A DNA stretch of 33,988 nt from Streptomyces mutomycini (GTDB taxonomy: Bacteria; Actinomycetota; Actinomycetes; Streptomycetales; Streptomycetaceae), in the NCBI RefSeq assembly GCF_001700505.1, contig NZ_MAPV01000061.1:1-33988 (forward strand), in the 5' to 3' direction. Positions 27,294 through 33,988 of this stretch are shown piece by piece (the first letter of the stretch is position 1; every line of letters begins with the position of its first letter). A program made the translations under genes and the position numbers. The notes below the pieces were generated by a model that was not told where the DNA came from, made no database searches, and saw only the letters and a program-made list of their open reading frames with translations.

Positions 27294-28673
27294 TCAGGTG
27301 GCCAGCCCCCGCCAGCCACCCTCGTCCACGCCACCGGGAACGGCTGCGCCACGGTCGTAGGGCTCCCGCGTGAAGACGAACGACCCCAGGTCGAGATGGT
27401 CCACCGAGCCGTCCTCGGCGCGCACGACCCGGAGAGTCTCCCCCGCGTAATATCCGTTCAGGCCCGTCCAGGTCCCGTCGGGGCATGCTCGGAAGCAAGC
27501 TGCACGGCCCGCGCCCTTCAGGGGCTGAAGCTCGAGCCCCCTGTCCGCGAGCAGTTTCAGGCCATGGACCTGCGTACCCCAGTACCAGGGCCCGGTCAGC
27601 GCCAGCAGCTCTGGGTCGACCTCGGGCAGCGGGCGCCAGGCCTCCGGGATCCTGGGCTCCGCTTCGGCAACGATGTGCAGAAGATCAGCGGCGACCGCAC
27701 CGGTCAGCGGGCCGGAAGTGGCGTTCGAAAGCACCACGGCCGCCACATCGTCCTCGATGCTGAACAACAGTGTGGCCAGGAAGCCCGGAAGCGAGCCCGA
27801 GTGACCGAGGAACGTGCGATCCCCACGCCGTACAGCCTGAAGACCGAGGCCGTAGGTGCCGGCCCAGTCGCCTGCCTCGGGCGGGGCAGCTGGAGCACGC
27901 ATCTCCGCCACCGAGGACGCGCGCAGGACTCGTTCATCTCCCCGTGCCAGGAAGGCCGCGAAGCGGAGGAGATCGCTGGTGGTCGACCAGAGCTGACCGG
28001 CCGGCGCCATCACCCCGAGGTCCTCGGCCGGCTCGGGCAGCATGACATCGGCCCACGGATGGACGGCCCAGCCACCCGCATGCGGGGCATGCGCCTGGGG
28101 AGTCGTACGGTCCATCCCCAGGGGCTCCAGAATCTCGCGGCGCAGCACCTCTGCCCAGGAGTCACCACGCAACCTCTCGACGAGGGAGCCGAGCAGCGTG
28201 TAACCCGGGTTCGAGTAGTGGTGCCCGTGGCCGGCCGGGTGGATCACGGGCCTCTCGCCGAGCACGTCCGTCAGCTCCGGACGAGTGGCACCCGGCGTCC
28301 TCTCCCACCAAGGGGCGGGCGTCTCTGCCTTCAGTCCTCCGCTGTGGCCCAGCAGTTGGAAAATAGTCACCTGTCCCACGTCCGTGCCCGGCAGGTGCTT
28401 GTCCAGGGGGTCACCCAGATCCAGGAGCCCCTCGTCACGCAGACGCAGCACCAGCACGGCGGTGAAGGTCTTGGTGATGGAACCGATCCTGAACTGCGTA
28501 TCGCCATCGGGCTCATGGCCGTCCACGCAACTGCGTGCACCACTCCAGGCGACCTGGCCGTCCCGCTGCACCGCGGCGACGAGAGAAGGGGCCCGGCCTT
28601 GGGACTGCGCGGTGGCGACACGGTGAAGCAGGGCACGCCGGGTGCTGGGGAGCAGGACTTCGGAAGAGGTCAT
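27294..28673 (-). CDS. Serine hydrolase, beta-lactamase/esterase fold
   Basis: 459-aa protein of the class C beta-lactamase-like family (PF00144). The catalytic serine motif SITK is at S65-K68 and YSN at Y153-N155. HSG at H291-G293 (LGHSGSLPGF) holds the place of the third motif. There is no signal peptide, so it acts in the cytoplasm, unlike true beta-lactamases. Family activities include esterases, peptidases and D-aminopeptidases. A C-terminal region of about 110 residues beyond the catalytic fold (from about 345) is typical of larger members. Start ATG 28673 follows a TTGGGC-rich stretch with AGGAG further up. It converges on the HTH_42 gene. Confidence 0.87.
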   Translation of the reverse strand: MTSSEVLLPSTRRALLHRVATAQSQGRAPSLVAAVQRDGQVAWSGARSCVDGHEPDGDTQFRIGSITKTFTAVLVLRLRDEGLLDLGDPLDKHLPGTDVGQVTIFQLLGHSGGLKAETPAPWWERTPGATRPELTDVLGERPVIHPAGHGHHYSNPGYTLLGSLVERLRGDSWAEVLRREILEPLGMDRTTPQAHAPHAGGWAVHPWADVMLPEPAEDLGVMAPAGQLWSTTSDLLRFAAFLARGDERVLRASSVAEMRAPAAPPEAGDWAGTYGLGLQAVRRGDRTFLGHSGSLPGFLATLLFSIEDDVAAVVLSNATSGPLTGAVAADLLHIVAEAEPRIPEAWRPLPEVDPELLALTGPWYWGTQVHGLKLLADRGLELQPLKGAGRAACFRACPDGTWTGLNGYYAGETLRVVRAEDGSVDHLDLGSFVFTREPYDRGAAVPGGVDEGGWRGLAT

Positions 28674-29168
28674 GCCCAAGGATGACTCCTGCTTTGTCGG
28701 CCTGACGAACCCATTTCGCATCGCTCAGGTCGCCGCGCTGACCAGGGGATCTCTGGGCTGTCTCGGCCCATGTCCCCGCACCCGGTGCCACATCCACATG
28801 TACGGCGTGCTCGCACGCCGATGTGCGGCACCTGCTGGTGAAGAGCGACATGGACCGGACCATCCCCGCCGAGAACGGCCTCCAGCCCAAGGGCCACATC
28901 AGCGGGCAGTGTCTCGGTCACGCCGTTCCTGCCCGGATACGCCCATGCGCGACGCCAATTGCTGACGATGCGGGCCGGACCATGATCGACGAGACGAACC
29001 GTCAGCGGTGAACCGCGGCGCAGGGAGTATCCGGCAGTTCGGATAAAACCGGGTGAGAATCCGGCTTCGCACGCCGTGCCATCTCCTGGACTCCCAGCTC
29101 CGTGTCATTTTCCTGGCTCGCCCGGCCGAAAACGGCGACGCCGCTGCCCAAGGAGGTTCACCGGACGG
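28674..29168. other. 495-bp segment without a recognisable gene
   Basis: Between two minus-strand genes. Short open frames exist on both strands, but none has a ribosome binding site, family resemblance or the third-position GC bias of the neighbours. It may be spacer or the decayed remains of a gene. Confidence 0.4.
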
Positions 29169-29621
29169 TCAGAAGCTCCAGCTGTAGAGGCCGCCGCCCG
29201 TGCTCACCGCAGACGCCGCAAGCCGGGACACTCCCTGCAGTACCGCCAGCAGATCATCGTCGGTCAGTTCGTCGCCGTCGGCAGACCTGAGCCTCGCGGT
29301 CCAGCGATCTGCCAGCTCCTCCAGCTCAGTGGAAGTGGCGTCGGCCAACGCCCGGATCAACCGCGGCGGCAGAGCGAACACCTCAACGCCATCGTTCAAG
29401 GGGGCGGTTACCCACTCCGGCCACGACCACCCAAGGAGTTGCTCGATCGGCGGGATCTCGGCAGAGGGCTCCTCGAAGAACATGTCCCACTCCGCGATGG
29501 CACTGTCCGGCTCCAGGAATCGGCAGGTCACAGACTCAAACGCCTGACCAGGTCCCTGCCAGCGCGTCGCAGCGGCACTCTCGTCGTCCGGAGCGAGGAA
29601 GAACACTATGTCGTGGGCCAT
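29169..29621 (-). CDS. Unknown 150-aa protein
   Basis: 150-aa acidic soluble protein, not recognised. It starts MAHDIVFFLAPDDES, has a Trp-rich middle (QLLGWSWPEWV) and ends GGGLYSWSF. An all-helical central part with repeated LADA/LEELAD is likely. No signal peptide or membrane helix. The high proportion of Asp and Glu, the ATG at 29621 and third-position GC support a real gene. It resembles small actinobacterial proteins of unknown function; I cannot tie it to dnaB, whose 3' end is 157 bp upstream on the same strand. Confidence 0.7.
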   Translation of the reverse strand: MAHDIVFFLAPDDESAAATRWQGPGQAFESVTCRFLEPDSAIAEWDMFFEEPSAEIPPIEQLLGWSWPEWVTAPLNDGVEVFALPPRLIRALADATSTELEELADRWTARLRSADGDELTDDDLLAVLQGVSRLAASAVSTGGGLYSWSF

Positions 29622-29778
29622 CTCAGCATGGTGGCAGACGACCTGGGACAGTCCTGTACACGAAGAGGGGTCTCACTCGATCAGGAGGCACGATTCTCAC
29701 CCGGTGTCCCATTGGAGGCGCGGTGGACATCCCGGATGAGAAAGGGACACGGGATCTGAGAACCTTCAGCCGCGTGGG

Positions 29779-31254
29779 TCAGGTCTGCGCCATGTCCACG
29801 AACCGGGAGTAGTGGCCCTGGAACGCCACGGTGATCGTCGCCGTCGGACCGTTTCGGTGCTTGGCCACGATCAGGTCCGCCTCGCCCGCGCGTGGAGACT
29901 CCTTCTCGTATGCATCCTCACGGTGCAGCAGGATCACCATGTCGGCGTCCTGCTCGATGGAGCCGGACTCACGCAGGTCGGAGACCATCGGCTTCTTGTC
30001 CGTACGCTGCTCAGGCCCACGGTTCAGCTGGGAAAGGGCGATGACGGGAAGCTCGAGTTCCTTGGCGAGGAGCTTGAGGTTTCGGGACATGTCCGAGACC
30101 TCCTGCTGCCGGCTCTCCGCCCGTTTGGCCCCTCCGGACTGCATCAGCTGCAAGTAGTCGATGACCACGAGCTTCAGGTCGTTCCGCTGCTTGAGGCGAC
30201 GGCACTTCGCACGGATCTCCATCATCGAGAGGTTCGGGGAATCATCGATGTAGAGCGGAGCGGCGGAGACATCCGGCATCCGACGGGCGAGTCGCGTCCA
30301 GTCCTCATCGGTCATGGTCCCGGAGCGCATGTGATGGAGGGCCACCCGGGCCTCGGCCGACAGCAGGCGCATCGCGATCTCGTTGCGTCCCATTTCCAGG
30401 GAGAAGATCACGCTCGGCAGATTGCTCTTGATCGAGCAGGCTCGGGCGAAGTCCAGGGCGAGAGTGGACTTACCCATGGCGGGACGGGCCGCGATGACGA
30501 TCATCTGACCCGGGTGCAGACCGTTGGTGAGGGAGTCGAGGTCCGTGAATCCGGTCGGTACACCGGTCATCTCGCCGCTGCGGGAGCCGATGGCCTCGAT
30601 CTCGTCGAGGGCACCTTCCATGATGTCGCCGAGCGGCAGGTAGTCCTCGCTTGTGCGCTGCTCCGTGACGGCGTAGATCTCGGCCTGCGCCGAGTTGACG
30701 ATTTCGTCGACGTCACCGTCGGCCGCATATCCCATCTGGGTGATCTTCGTGCCCGCCTCGACAAGGCGCCGGAGCACTGCCCGCTCGTGGACGATCTCCG
30801 CGTAGTAGGAAGCGTTGGCCGCTGTGGGCACGGACTGCACCAGCGTGTGCAGGTACGGGGCCCCGCCGACCTTGGTGATCTCGCCGCGCTTGACCAGCTC
30901 GGCCGCCACCGTGATCGGGTCGGCCGGCTCCCCCTTGGCGTAGAGGTCGAGAATCGCCGTATAGACCGTCTCGTGCGCGGGACGGTAGAAGTCATGGCCC
31001 TTGATGATTTCCACGACGTCCGCGATGGCGTCCTTGGAGAGCAGCATGCCGCCGAGGACGGACTGCTCGGCGTCCAGATCCTGCGGAGGCACCCGCTCGA
31101 AGCCTGATGGCCCGCCGTCCCAGCCACTCTCCCGGCCACGCTCGTGCTGTTCGTCGCGCCCCTTGCCCTCTCCACGCCGCTGACGGGAAACGGGCAGACG
31201 GTCGCTGGGACCGACATCGGCCCAGGGATCGTCCAAAGGCTCGGGAATGCTCAC
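29779..31254 (-). CDS. dnaB: Replicative DNA helicase DnaB
   Basis: 491-aa hexameric replicative helicase that unwinds DNA ahead of the replication fork. The DnaB N-terminal domain (about 58-160, PQDLDAEQSVLGGML) is followed by the RecA-like motor domain. Walker A ARPAMGKST is at 256-264 and Walker B VVIDYLQLM at 363-371; SQLNRG (408-413) and DLRESGSIEQDAD (426-438) are conserved DnaB motifs. About 55 Arg/Gly-rich residues precede the N-terminal domain, as in streptomycetes. There is no intein at the Walker A site, where many actinobacterial dnaB genes carry one. GTG at 31254 follows AGGAGG at 7 nt. A DnaA-box cluster lies in its upstream region. Confidence 0.97.
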   Translation of the reverse strand: MSIPEPLDDPWADVGPSDRLPVSRQRRGEGKGRDEQHERGRESGWDGGPSGFERVPPQDLDAEQSVLGGMLLSKDAIADVVEIIKGHDFYRPAHETVYTAILDLYAKGEPADPITVAAELVKRGEITKVGGAPYLHTLVQSVPTAANASYYAEIVHERAVLRRLVEAGTKITQMGYAADGDVDEIVNSAQAEIYAVTEQRTSEDYLPLGDIMEGALDEIEAIGSRSGEMTGVPTGFTDLDSLTNGLHPGQMIVIAARPAMGKSTLALDFARACSIKSNLPSVIFSLEMGRNEIAMRLLSAEARVALHHMRSGTMTDEDWTRLARRMPDVSAAPLYIDDSPNLSMMEIRAKCRRLKQRNDLKLVVIDYLQLMQSGGAKRAESRQQEVSDMSRNLKLLAKELELPVIALSQLNRGPEQRTDKKPMVSDLRESGSIEQDADMVILLHREDAYEKESPRAGEADLIVAKHRNGPTATITVAFQGHYSRFVDMAQT

Positions 31255-31435
31255 CGGGCCACCTCCTCCCGTCCGCTTCGCGGACCTAACCGTGCCTCTC
31301 TTTCTTACGGCACGGCACCGACAAACAAGACGCCCGACTCCGGTTCCGGCGCGTCAAGTTCTGGAGACTTCCAAGCCGGAACGGAGTGCGGGCGCCGCCC
31401 CACGGTAGGCCGGTCCGCACCGTCAGCCAATCTGG

Positions 31436-31698
31436 TTATCCACAGGGCTTGTGGACGACGGACCAGATGCTGTGGAGAACCCGTCGGATCCTGTGCACGG
31501 ACCGGGGGACAGCACTGTGGACAAACTCATATCCACTCACCAAAGAAGCCCCTGAGCTGGTGTTTCTCAATCCACCGGCTGTGGGGGAGAAAAACTTTTG
31601 CCCGTAGCTCAAGATCGAGGGAAGCAGCCCCGCACGGGACCCGGAAACCTAAGCAAGGTAAGGATCACTAACACATTGCATCTATTACCTGTGGAAGA
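31436..31698. promoter_or_regulatory. DnaA-box cluster between dnaB and the MATE gene
   Basis: Two strong boxes: TTATCCACA (31436-31444, plus) and TTGTCCACA (31524-31516, minus), the second being the Streptomyces consensus. One-mismatch boxes lie at 31450-31458 (minus, TCGTCCACA) and 31471-31479 (minus, TTCTCCACA). Weaker sites are at 31529 (ATATCCACT) and 31690 (minus, TCTTCCACA). The remaining 458-bp spacer holds no gene. It is too small and too poor in boxes for oriC. Confidence 0.75.
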
Positions 31699-31704
31699 TT
31701 AGAT
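31676..31704 (+). promoter_or_regulatory. Promoter of the MATE gene, leaderless
   Basis: TTGCAT (31676-31681), a 17-bp spacer and TTAGAT (31699-31704) form a good sigma-70-type promoter. The predicted start is at about 31711-31713, on or beside the ATG, so the message should lack a leader. No ribosome binding site is seen. Confidence 0.6.
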
Positions 31705-31712
31705 TAGCCTCC

Positions 31713-33050
31713 ATGACCCAGGCGCCCACGGCTCAGCCACCCTCCCCCCGCCGGCACGACCGCGAGATCATCGCACTCGCCGTTCCGGCCTTCGGTGCGC
31801 TCGTTGCCGAGCCTCTTTTCGTCATGGTCGACAGTGCCATCGTCGGCCACCTCGGCACTCCACAACTGGCCGGCCTGGCGGTCGCCGCAGCCCTGCTGAC
31901 AACGGCGGTGAGCGTCTTCGTCTTCCTCGCCTACGCCACCACAGCCGCGGTCGCCCGCCAGGTCGGCGCAGGAGATCTGGCTTCCGCCGTCCGCCAGGGC
32001 ATGGACGGTATCTGGCTTGCCCTGCTGATCGGTGCCGCCGTCGTCGCTGTCACGGTCCCTCTGACACCGGCGCTGGTCGAAATCTTCGGGACATCCGACA
32101 CCGCGACCCCATACGCCACGACCTATCTGCGGATCTCCAGCTTCGGCATTCCCGCGATGCTCGTGGTGCTCGCGGCGACGGGCGTACTGCGCGGCCTTCA
32201 GGACACCCGGACACCGCTCTACGTCGCCATCGGTGGATTCGCGGCCAACGGAGCACTCAATGCCGGGCTCGTCTACGGAGCCGGGCTGGGGGTCGCAGGA
32301 TCCGCATGGGGCACCGTCATCGCCCAGTGGGGCATGGCGCTCGTGTATCTGGTCGTCGTGGTCCGCGGGGCCCGTCGGCACGGAGCATCGCTGCGTCCCG
32401 ATGCCGCAGGCATCCGGGCCAGCGCCCAAGCAGGCGTACCCCTGCTGGTCCGCACGCTCTCGCTGAGGGCGGTCCTCATGATCGCCACTGCGGTCGCCGC
32501 CCGCCTCGGTGACACGGATATCGCCGGCCACCAGATCATCCTGTCGCTCTGGAGCCTTACGGCATTCGCGCTCGACGCCATCGCCATCGCAGGCCAGGCC
32601 ATCATCGGCCGCTACCTGGGCGCTAATGACGCCAGAGGCGCCCGCGAGGCATGTCGCCGGATGGTTCAGTGGGGGGTCGCCTCCGGGGTGGTCCTCGGGG
32701 CGCTGATCGTTCTTGCCAGACCACTGTTCGTCCCGCTGTTCACGGGCGACACATCCGTGCAGGACACTTTGCTGCCTGCACTACTGGTCGTGGCGCTCTC
32801 CCAGCCGATCTCCGGCGTGGTCTTCGTTCTTGACGGAGTGCTGATGGGGGCGGGTGATGGGCGCTATCTGGCCTGGGCCATGGTCCTGACGCTGGCCGTC
32901 TTCGCCCCGGTCGCTCTCCTCATCCCCAGCTTCGGAGGAGGCCTCACCGCTCTCTGGGGTGCGATGACCCTGATGATGACTGTCCGACTGGTGACGCTAT
33001 GGATGCGCATGAGGTCCGGCCGCTGGATCGTGACCGGCGCCACGCGCTGA
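31713..33050 (+). CDS. MATE-family efflux transporter (DinF-like)
   Basis: 445-aa multidrug and toxin extrusion transporter with twelve predicted helices in two halves. The first half begins EIIALAVPAFGALVAEPLFVMVDSAIVGHLG, the DinF-subgroup pattern; the second half repeats it (AGVPLLVRTLSLRAVLMIATAVAARLG). Expected function is Na+- or H+-driven export of cationic compounds. The basic N-terminus (PSPRRHDRE) is cytoplasmic. It is divergent from dnaB across the DnaA-box cluster and converges on rplI. In the Streptomyces coelicolor chromosome, as I recall it, a transporter of this type also sits between rplI and dnaB. Confidence 0.9.
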   Translation: MTQAPTAQPPSPRRHDREIIALAVPAFGALVAEPLFVMVDSAIVGHLGTPQLAGLAVAAALLTTAVSVFVFLAYATTAAVARQVGAGDLASAVRQGMDGIWLALLIGAAVVAVTVPLTPALVEIFGTSDTATPYATTYLRISSFGIPAMLVVLAATGVLRGLQDTRTPLYVAIGGFAANGALNAGLVYGAGLGVAGSAWGTVIAQWGMALVYLVVVVRGARRHGASLRPDAAGIRASAQAGVPLLVRTLSLRAVLMIATAVAARLGDTDIAGHQIILSLWSLTAFALDAIAIAGQAIIGRYLGANDARGAREACRRMVQWGVASGVVLGALIVLARPLFVPLFTGDTSVQDTLLPALLVVALSQPISGVVFVLDGVLMGAGDGRYLAWAMVLTLAVFAPVALLIPSFGGGLTALWGAMTLMMTVRLVTLWMRMRSGRWIVTGATR

Positions 33051-33086
33051 AGCTGCACCCGGCCTGGCATCACTCGGCAAGGAACC

Positions 33087-33100
33087 GTTTCACGTGAAAC
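33087..33100. promoter_or_regulatory. parS site 4 (ParB-binding)
   Basis: Exact GTTTCACGTGAAAC just before the shared terminator of the MATE and rplI genes. Confidence 0.93.
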
Positions 33101-33103
33101 GAC

Positions 33104-33134
33104 GAAGGGCCACACCCGGAGGGTGTGGCCCTTC
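33104..33134. terminator. Bidirectional terminator of the MATE and rplI genes
   Basis: Perfect 14-bp inverted repeat (33104-33117 and 33121-33134) with a GGA loop, between two converging genes and 25 bp beyond the rplI stop. Its symmetry lets it serve both directions. Confidence 0.85.
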
Positions 33135-33158
33135 ACCTAGCTCTGCTGAGCTGTGCCC

Positions 33159-33605
33159 TTAGGCAGCAACGACCTCGATACCGAGCTTCGCGGCAACCTC
33201 GGGGTGCAGACGGACAGACACCTGGTGTCCGCCGAGCGTCTTGATCGGCGAGCCGAGCTCGACGCGACGCTTGTCGACGTCCGGGCCACCGGCAGACTTG
33301 ATCGCCGAGGCGATGTCAGCCGGGGTGACGGAGCCGAAGAGACGGCCGGCGTCGCCGGAGCGAACAGCCAGACGGACCTTCACGGCCTCGAGCTTGACCT
33401 TGATCTCGTTGGCCTGCTCGATCGTCGCGATCTCGTGGATCTTGCGGGCGCGGCGGATCTGCGCCACGTCCTTCTCGCCACCCTTGGTCCAGCGAATGGC
33501 AAAGCCACGCGGAACCAGGTAGTTACGGGCGTACCCGTCCTTGACGTCCACGACGTCGCCGGCGGCACCGAGGCCAGTGACCTCGTGGGTGAGGATGATC
33601 TTCAT
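33159..33605 (-). CDS. rplI: Large ribosomal subunit protein bL9
   Basis: 148-aa ribosomal protein L9, of the usual length. The N-terminal domain has [30 protein letters not shown] in conserved blocks ([12 protein letters not shown] is diagnostic). A long connecting helix (about 40-75) and a C-terminal domain with [13 protein letters not shown] follow. It binds 23S rRNA at the base of the L1 stalk. It is the last gene of ssb-rpsR-rplI, with 18 bp after rpsR. Confidence 0.98.
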   Translation of the reverse strand: MKIILTHEVTGLGAAGDVVDVKDGYARNYLVPRGFAIRWTKGGEKDVAQIRRARKIHEIATIEQANEIKVKLEAVKVRLAVRSGDAGRLFGSVTPADIASAIKSAGGPDVDKRRVELGSPIKTLGGHQVSVRLHPEVAAKLGIEVVAA

Positions 33606-33623
33606 GATTCGGTCACCCTTCCC

Positions 33624-33860
33624 TTATCGCGCGGTGGACGTGTAGGGCAGCAGCGCCATCTCACGGCTGTTCTTGACTGCCGTGGCGACGTCACGCTGGT
33701 GCTGCGTGCAGTTGCCGGTCACGCGGCGGGCACGGATCTTGCCGCGGTCGGAAATGAACTTCCGCAGCATGTTCGTGTCCTTGTAGTCCACGTACTGGGT
33801 CTTGTCCTTGCAGAACGCGCAGACCTTCTTCTTAGGCTTGCGCACAGGCGGCTTCGCCAT
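33624..33860 (-). CDS. rpsR: Small ribosomal subunit protein bS18, cysteine-containing form
   Basis: 78-aa ribosomal protein S18, pairing with S6 on the 30S platform. The conserved [15 protein letters not shown] block is clear. CAFC (C13, C16) and CTQH (C51, H54) give a likely zinc-binding set, marking this as the zinc-containing form rather than the zinc-free paralogue that streptomycetes make when zinc is scarce. ATG at 33860 follows AGGAGA. It lies 42 bp after ssb. Confidence 0.98.
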   Translation of the reverse strand: MAKPPVRKPKKKVCAFCKDKTQYVDYKDTNMLRKFISDRGKIRARRVTGNCTQHQRDVATAVKNSREMALLPYTSTAR

Positions 33861-33902
33861 TGTGTTTCTCCTGTGTGATCAAGAAGTGGGGTACGAGCAG
33901 CC

Positions 33903-33988
33903 CTAGAAGGGAGGCTCGTCCGAGTAGCCGCCACCAGAGTTGCCTGAGCCGCCGGAACCGCCGGAGCCTCCGCCCCAGCCACCCCCGC
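33903..33988 (-). CDS. ssb: Single-stranded DNA-binding protein, C-terminal end only
   Basis: Only the last 28 codons are in the window: a Gly/Ser-rich linker (GGSGGSGGSGNSGGGYS) and the terminal DEPPF, the acidic tip by which SSB recruits replication and repair proteins. Position upstream of rpsR-rplI is the usual one in streptomycetes. The oligonucleotide-binding domain lies beyond the window edge. Confidence 0.93.
   Translation of the reverse strand, partial: GGGWGGGSGGSGGSGNSGGGYSDEPPF

Noticed and set aside
29700..29753. Inverted repeat CCCGGTGTCCC / GGGACACGGG downstream of dnaB
   Set aside because: The arms are separated by 33 bases and contain a bulge, so it is too weak to call a terminator.
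31436..31698. A chromosomal replication origin
   Set aside because: Too few DnaA boxes and no dnaA or dnaN neighbour; streptomycete oriC has many more boxes between those genes.
31694..31712. Iron-box-like sequence (TTAGATTAGCCT) before the MATE gene
   Set aside because: Only about 11 of 19 positions match the DmdR/DtxR consensus and the right half is not symmetric; the bases are better explained as the -10 region.

Overview
The window is high-GC DNA from a Streptomyces chromosome (or a very close relative). The evidence is strong GC bias at third codon positions, an ssgR-ssgA sporulation pair, a fused cydCD gene, GTG starts, and a gene order I recognise from the origin-proximal core of Streptomyces coelicolor (ssb-rpsR-rplI, dnaB, ssgRA, thiC, hisC-type aminotransferase, cydAB-cydCD). 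Four exact 14-bp parS sites (6509, 23574, 27259, 33087) and a DnaA-box cluster beside dnaB (about 31436-31698) independently place it near oriC.

Layout. 1-55: a tandem 11-bp repeat. 251-1093 (+): HAD phosphatase. 1176-9075 (-): a respiration block transcribed cydA > cydB > cydCD > sensor kinase, with a Rex-type operator and a CATAAT -10 element just upstream of cydA. The kinase resembles the heme-based DosS/DevS oxygen sensors and keeps the heme-ligand histidine. 9350-10429 (-): HisC2/Pat-type aminotransferase, divergent from a LacI-type regulator (10842-11954, +). 12129-14186 (+): a PPP-family phosphatase and a two-helix membrane protein. 14301-16196 (-): thiC behind a TPP riboswitch. 16394-17749 (+): a YibE/F membrane protein. 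17810-19116 (-): ssgA and its regulator ssgR.

19407-20098 (-): a small membrane protein and a cupin. 20177-22915 (+): a holin-like four-helix protein, a cystathionine gamma-lyase-type enzyme with a very strong terminator, and a LysR regulator. 22968-23447 (+): a Nudix hydrolase. 23677-24918 (-) and 25061-25519 (+): a divergent MFS exporter / MarR regulator pair with phased repeats between them. 25548-27212 (+): a GNAT acetyltransferase and an HTH_42 (AlkZ/YcaQ-like) protein. 27294-28673 (-): a serine hydrolase of the beta-lactamase fold. 28674-29168: no gene seen. 29169-29621 (-): an unknown protein. 29779-31254 (-): dnaB. 31713-33050 (+): a MATE exporter predicted to be leaderless. 33159-33988 (-): rplI, rpsR and the 3' end of ssb.

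Two functional themes stand out. First, low-oxygen respiration: cytochrome bd oxidase, its CydDC assembly exporter, a redox (Rex) operator and a heme-type oxygen-sensing kinase form one co-directional block. Second, chromosome biology: parS sites, DnaA boxes, replicative helicase, SSB and the septation protein SsgA lie in one neighbourhood. The two themes touch physically where a perfect parS site covers the start codon of cydCD.
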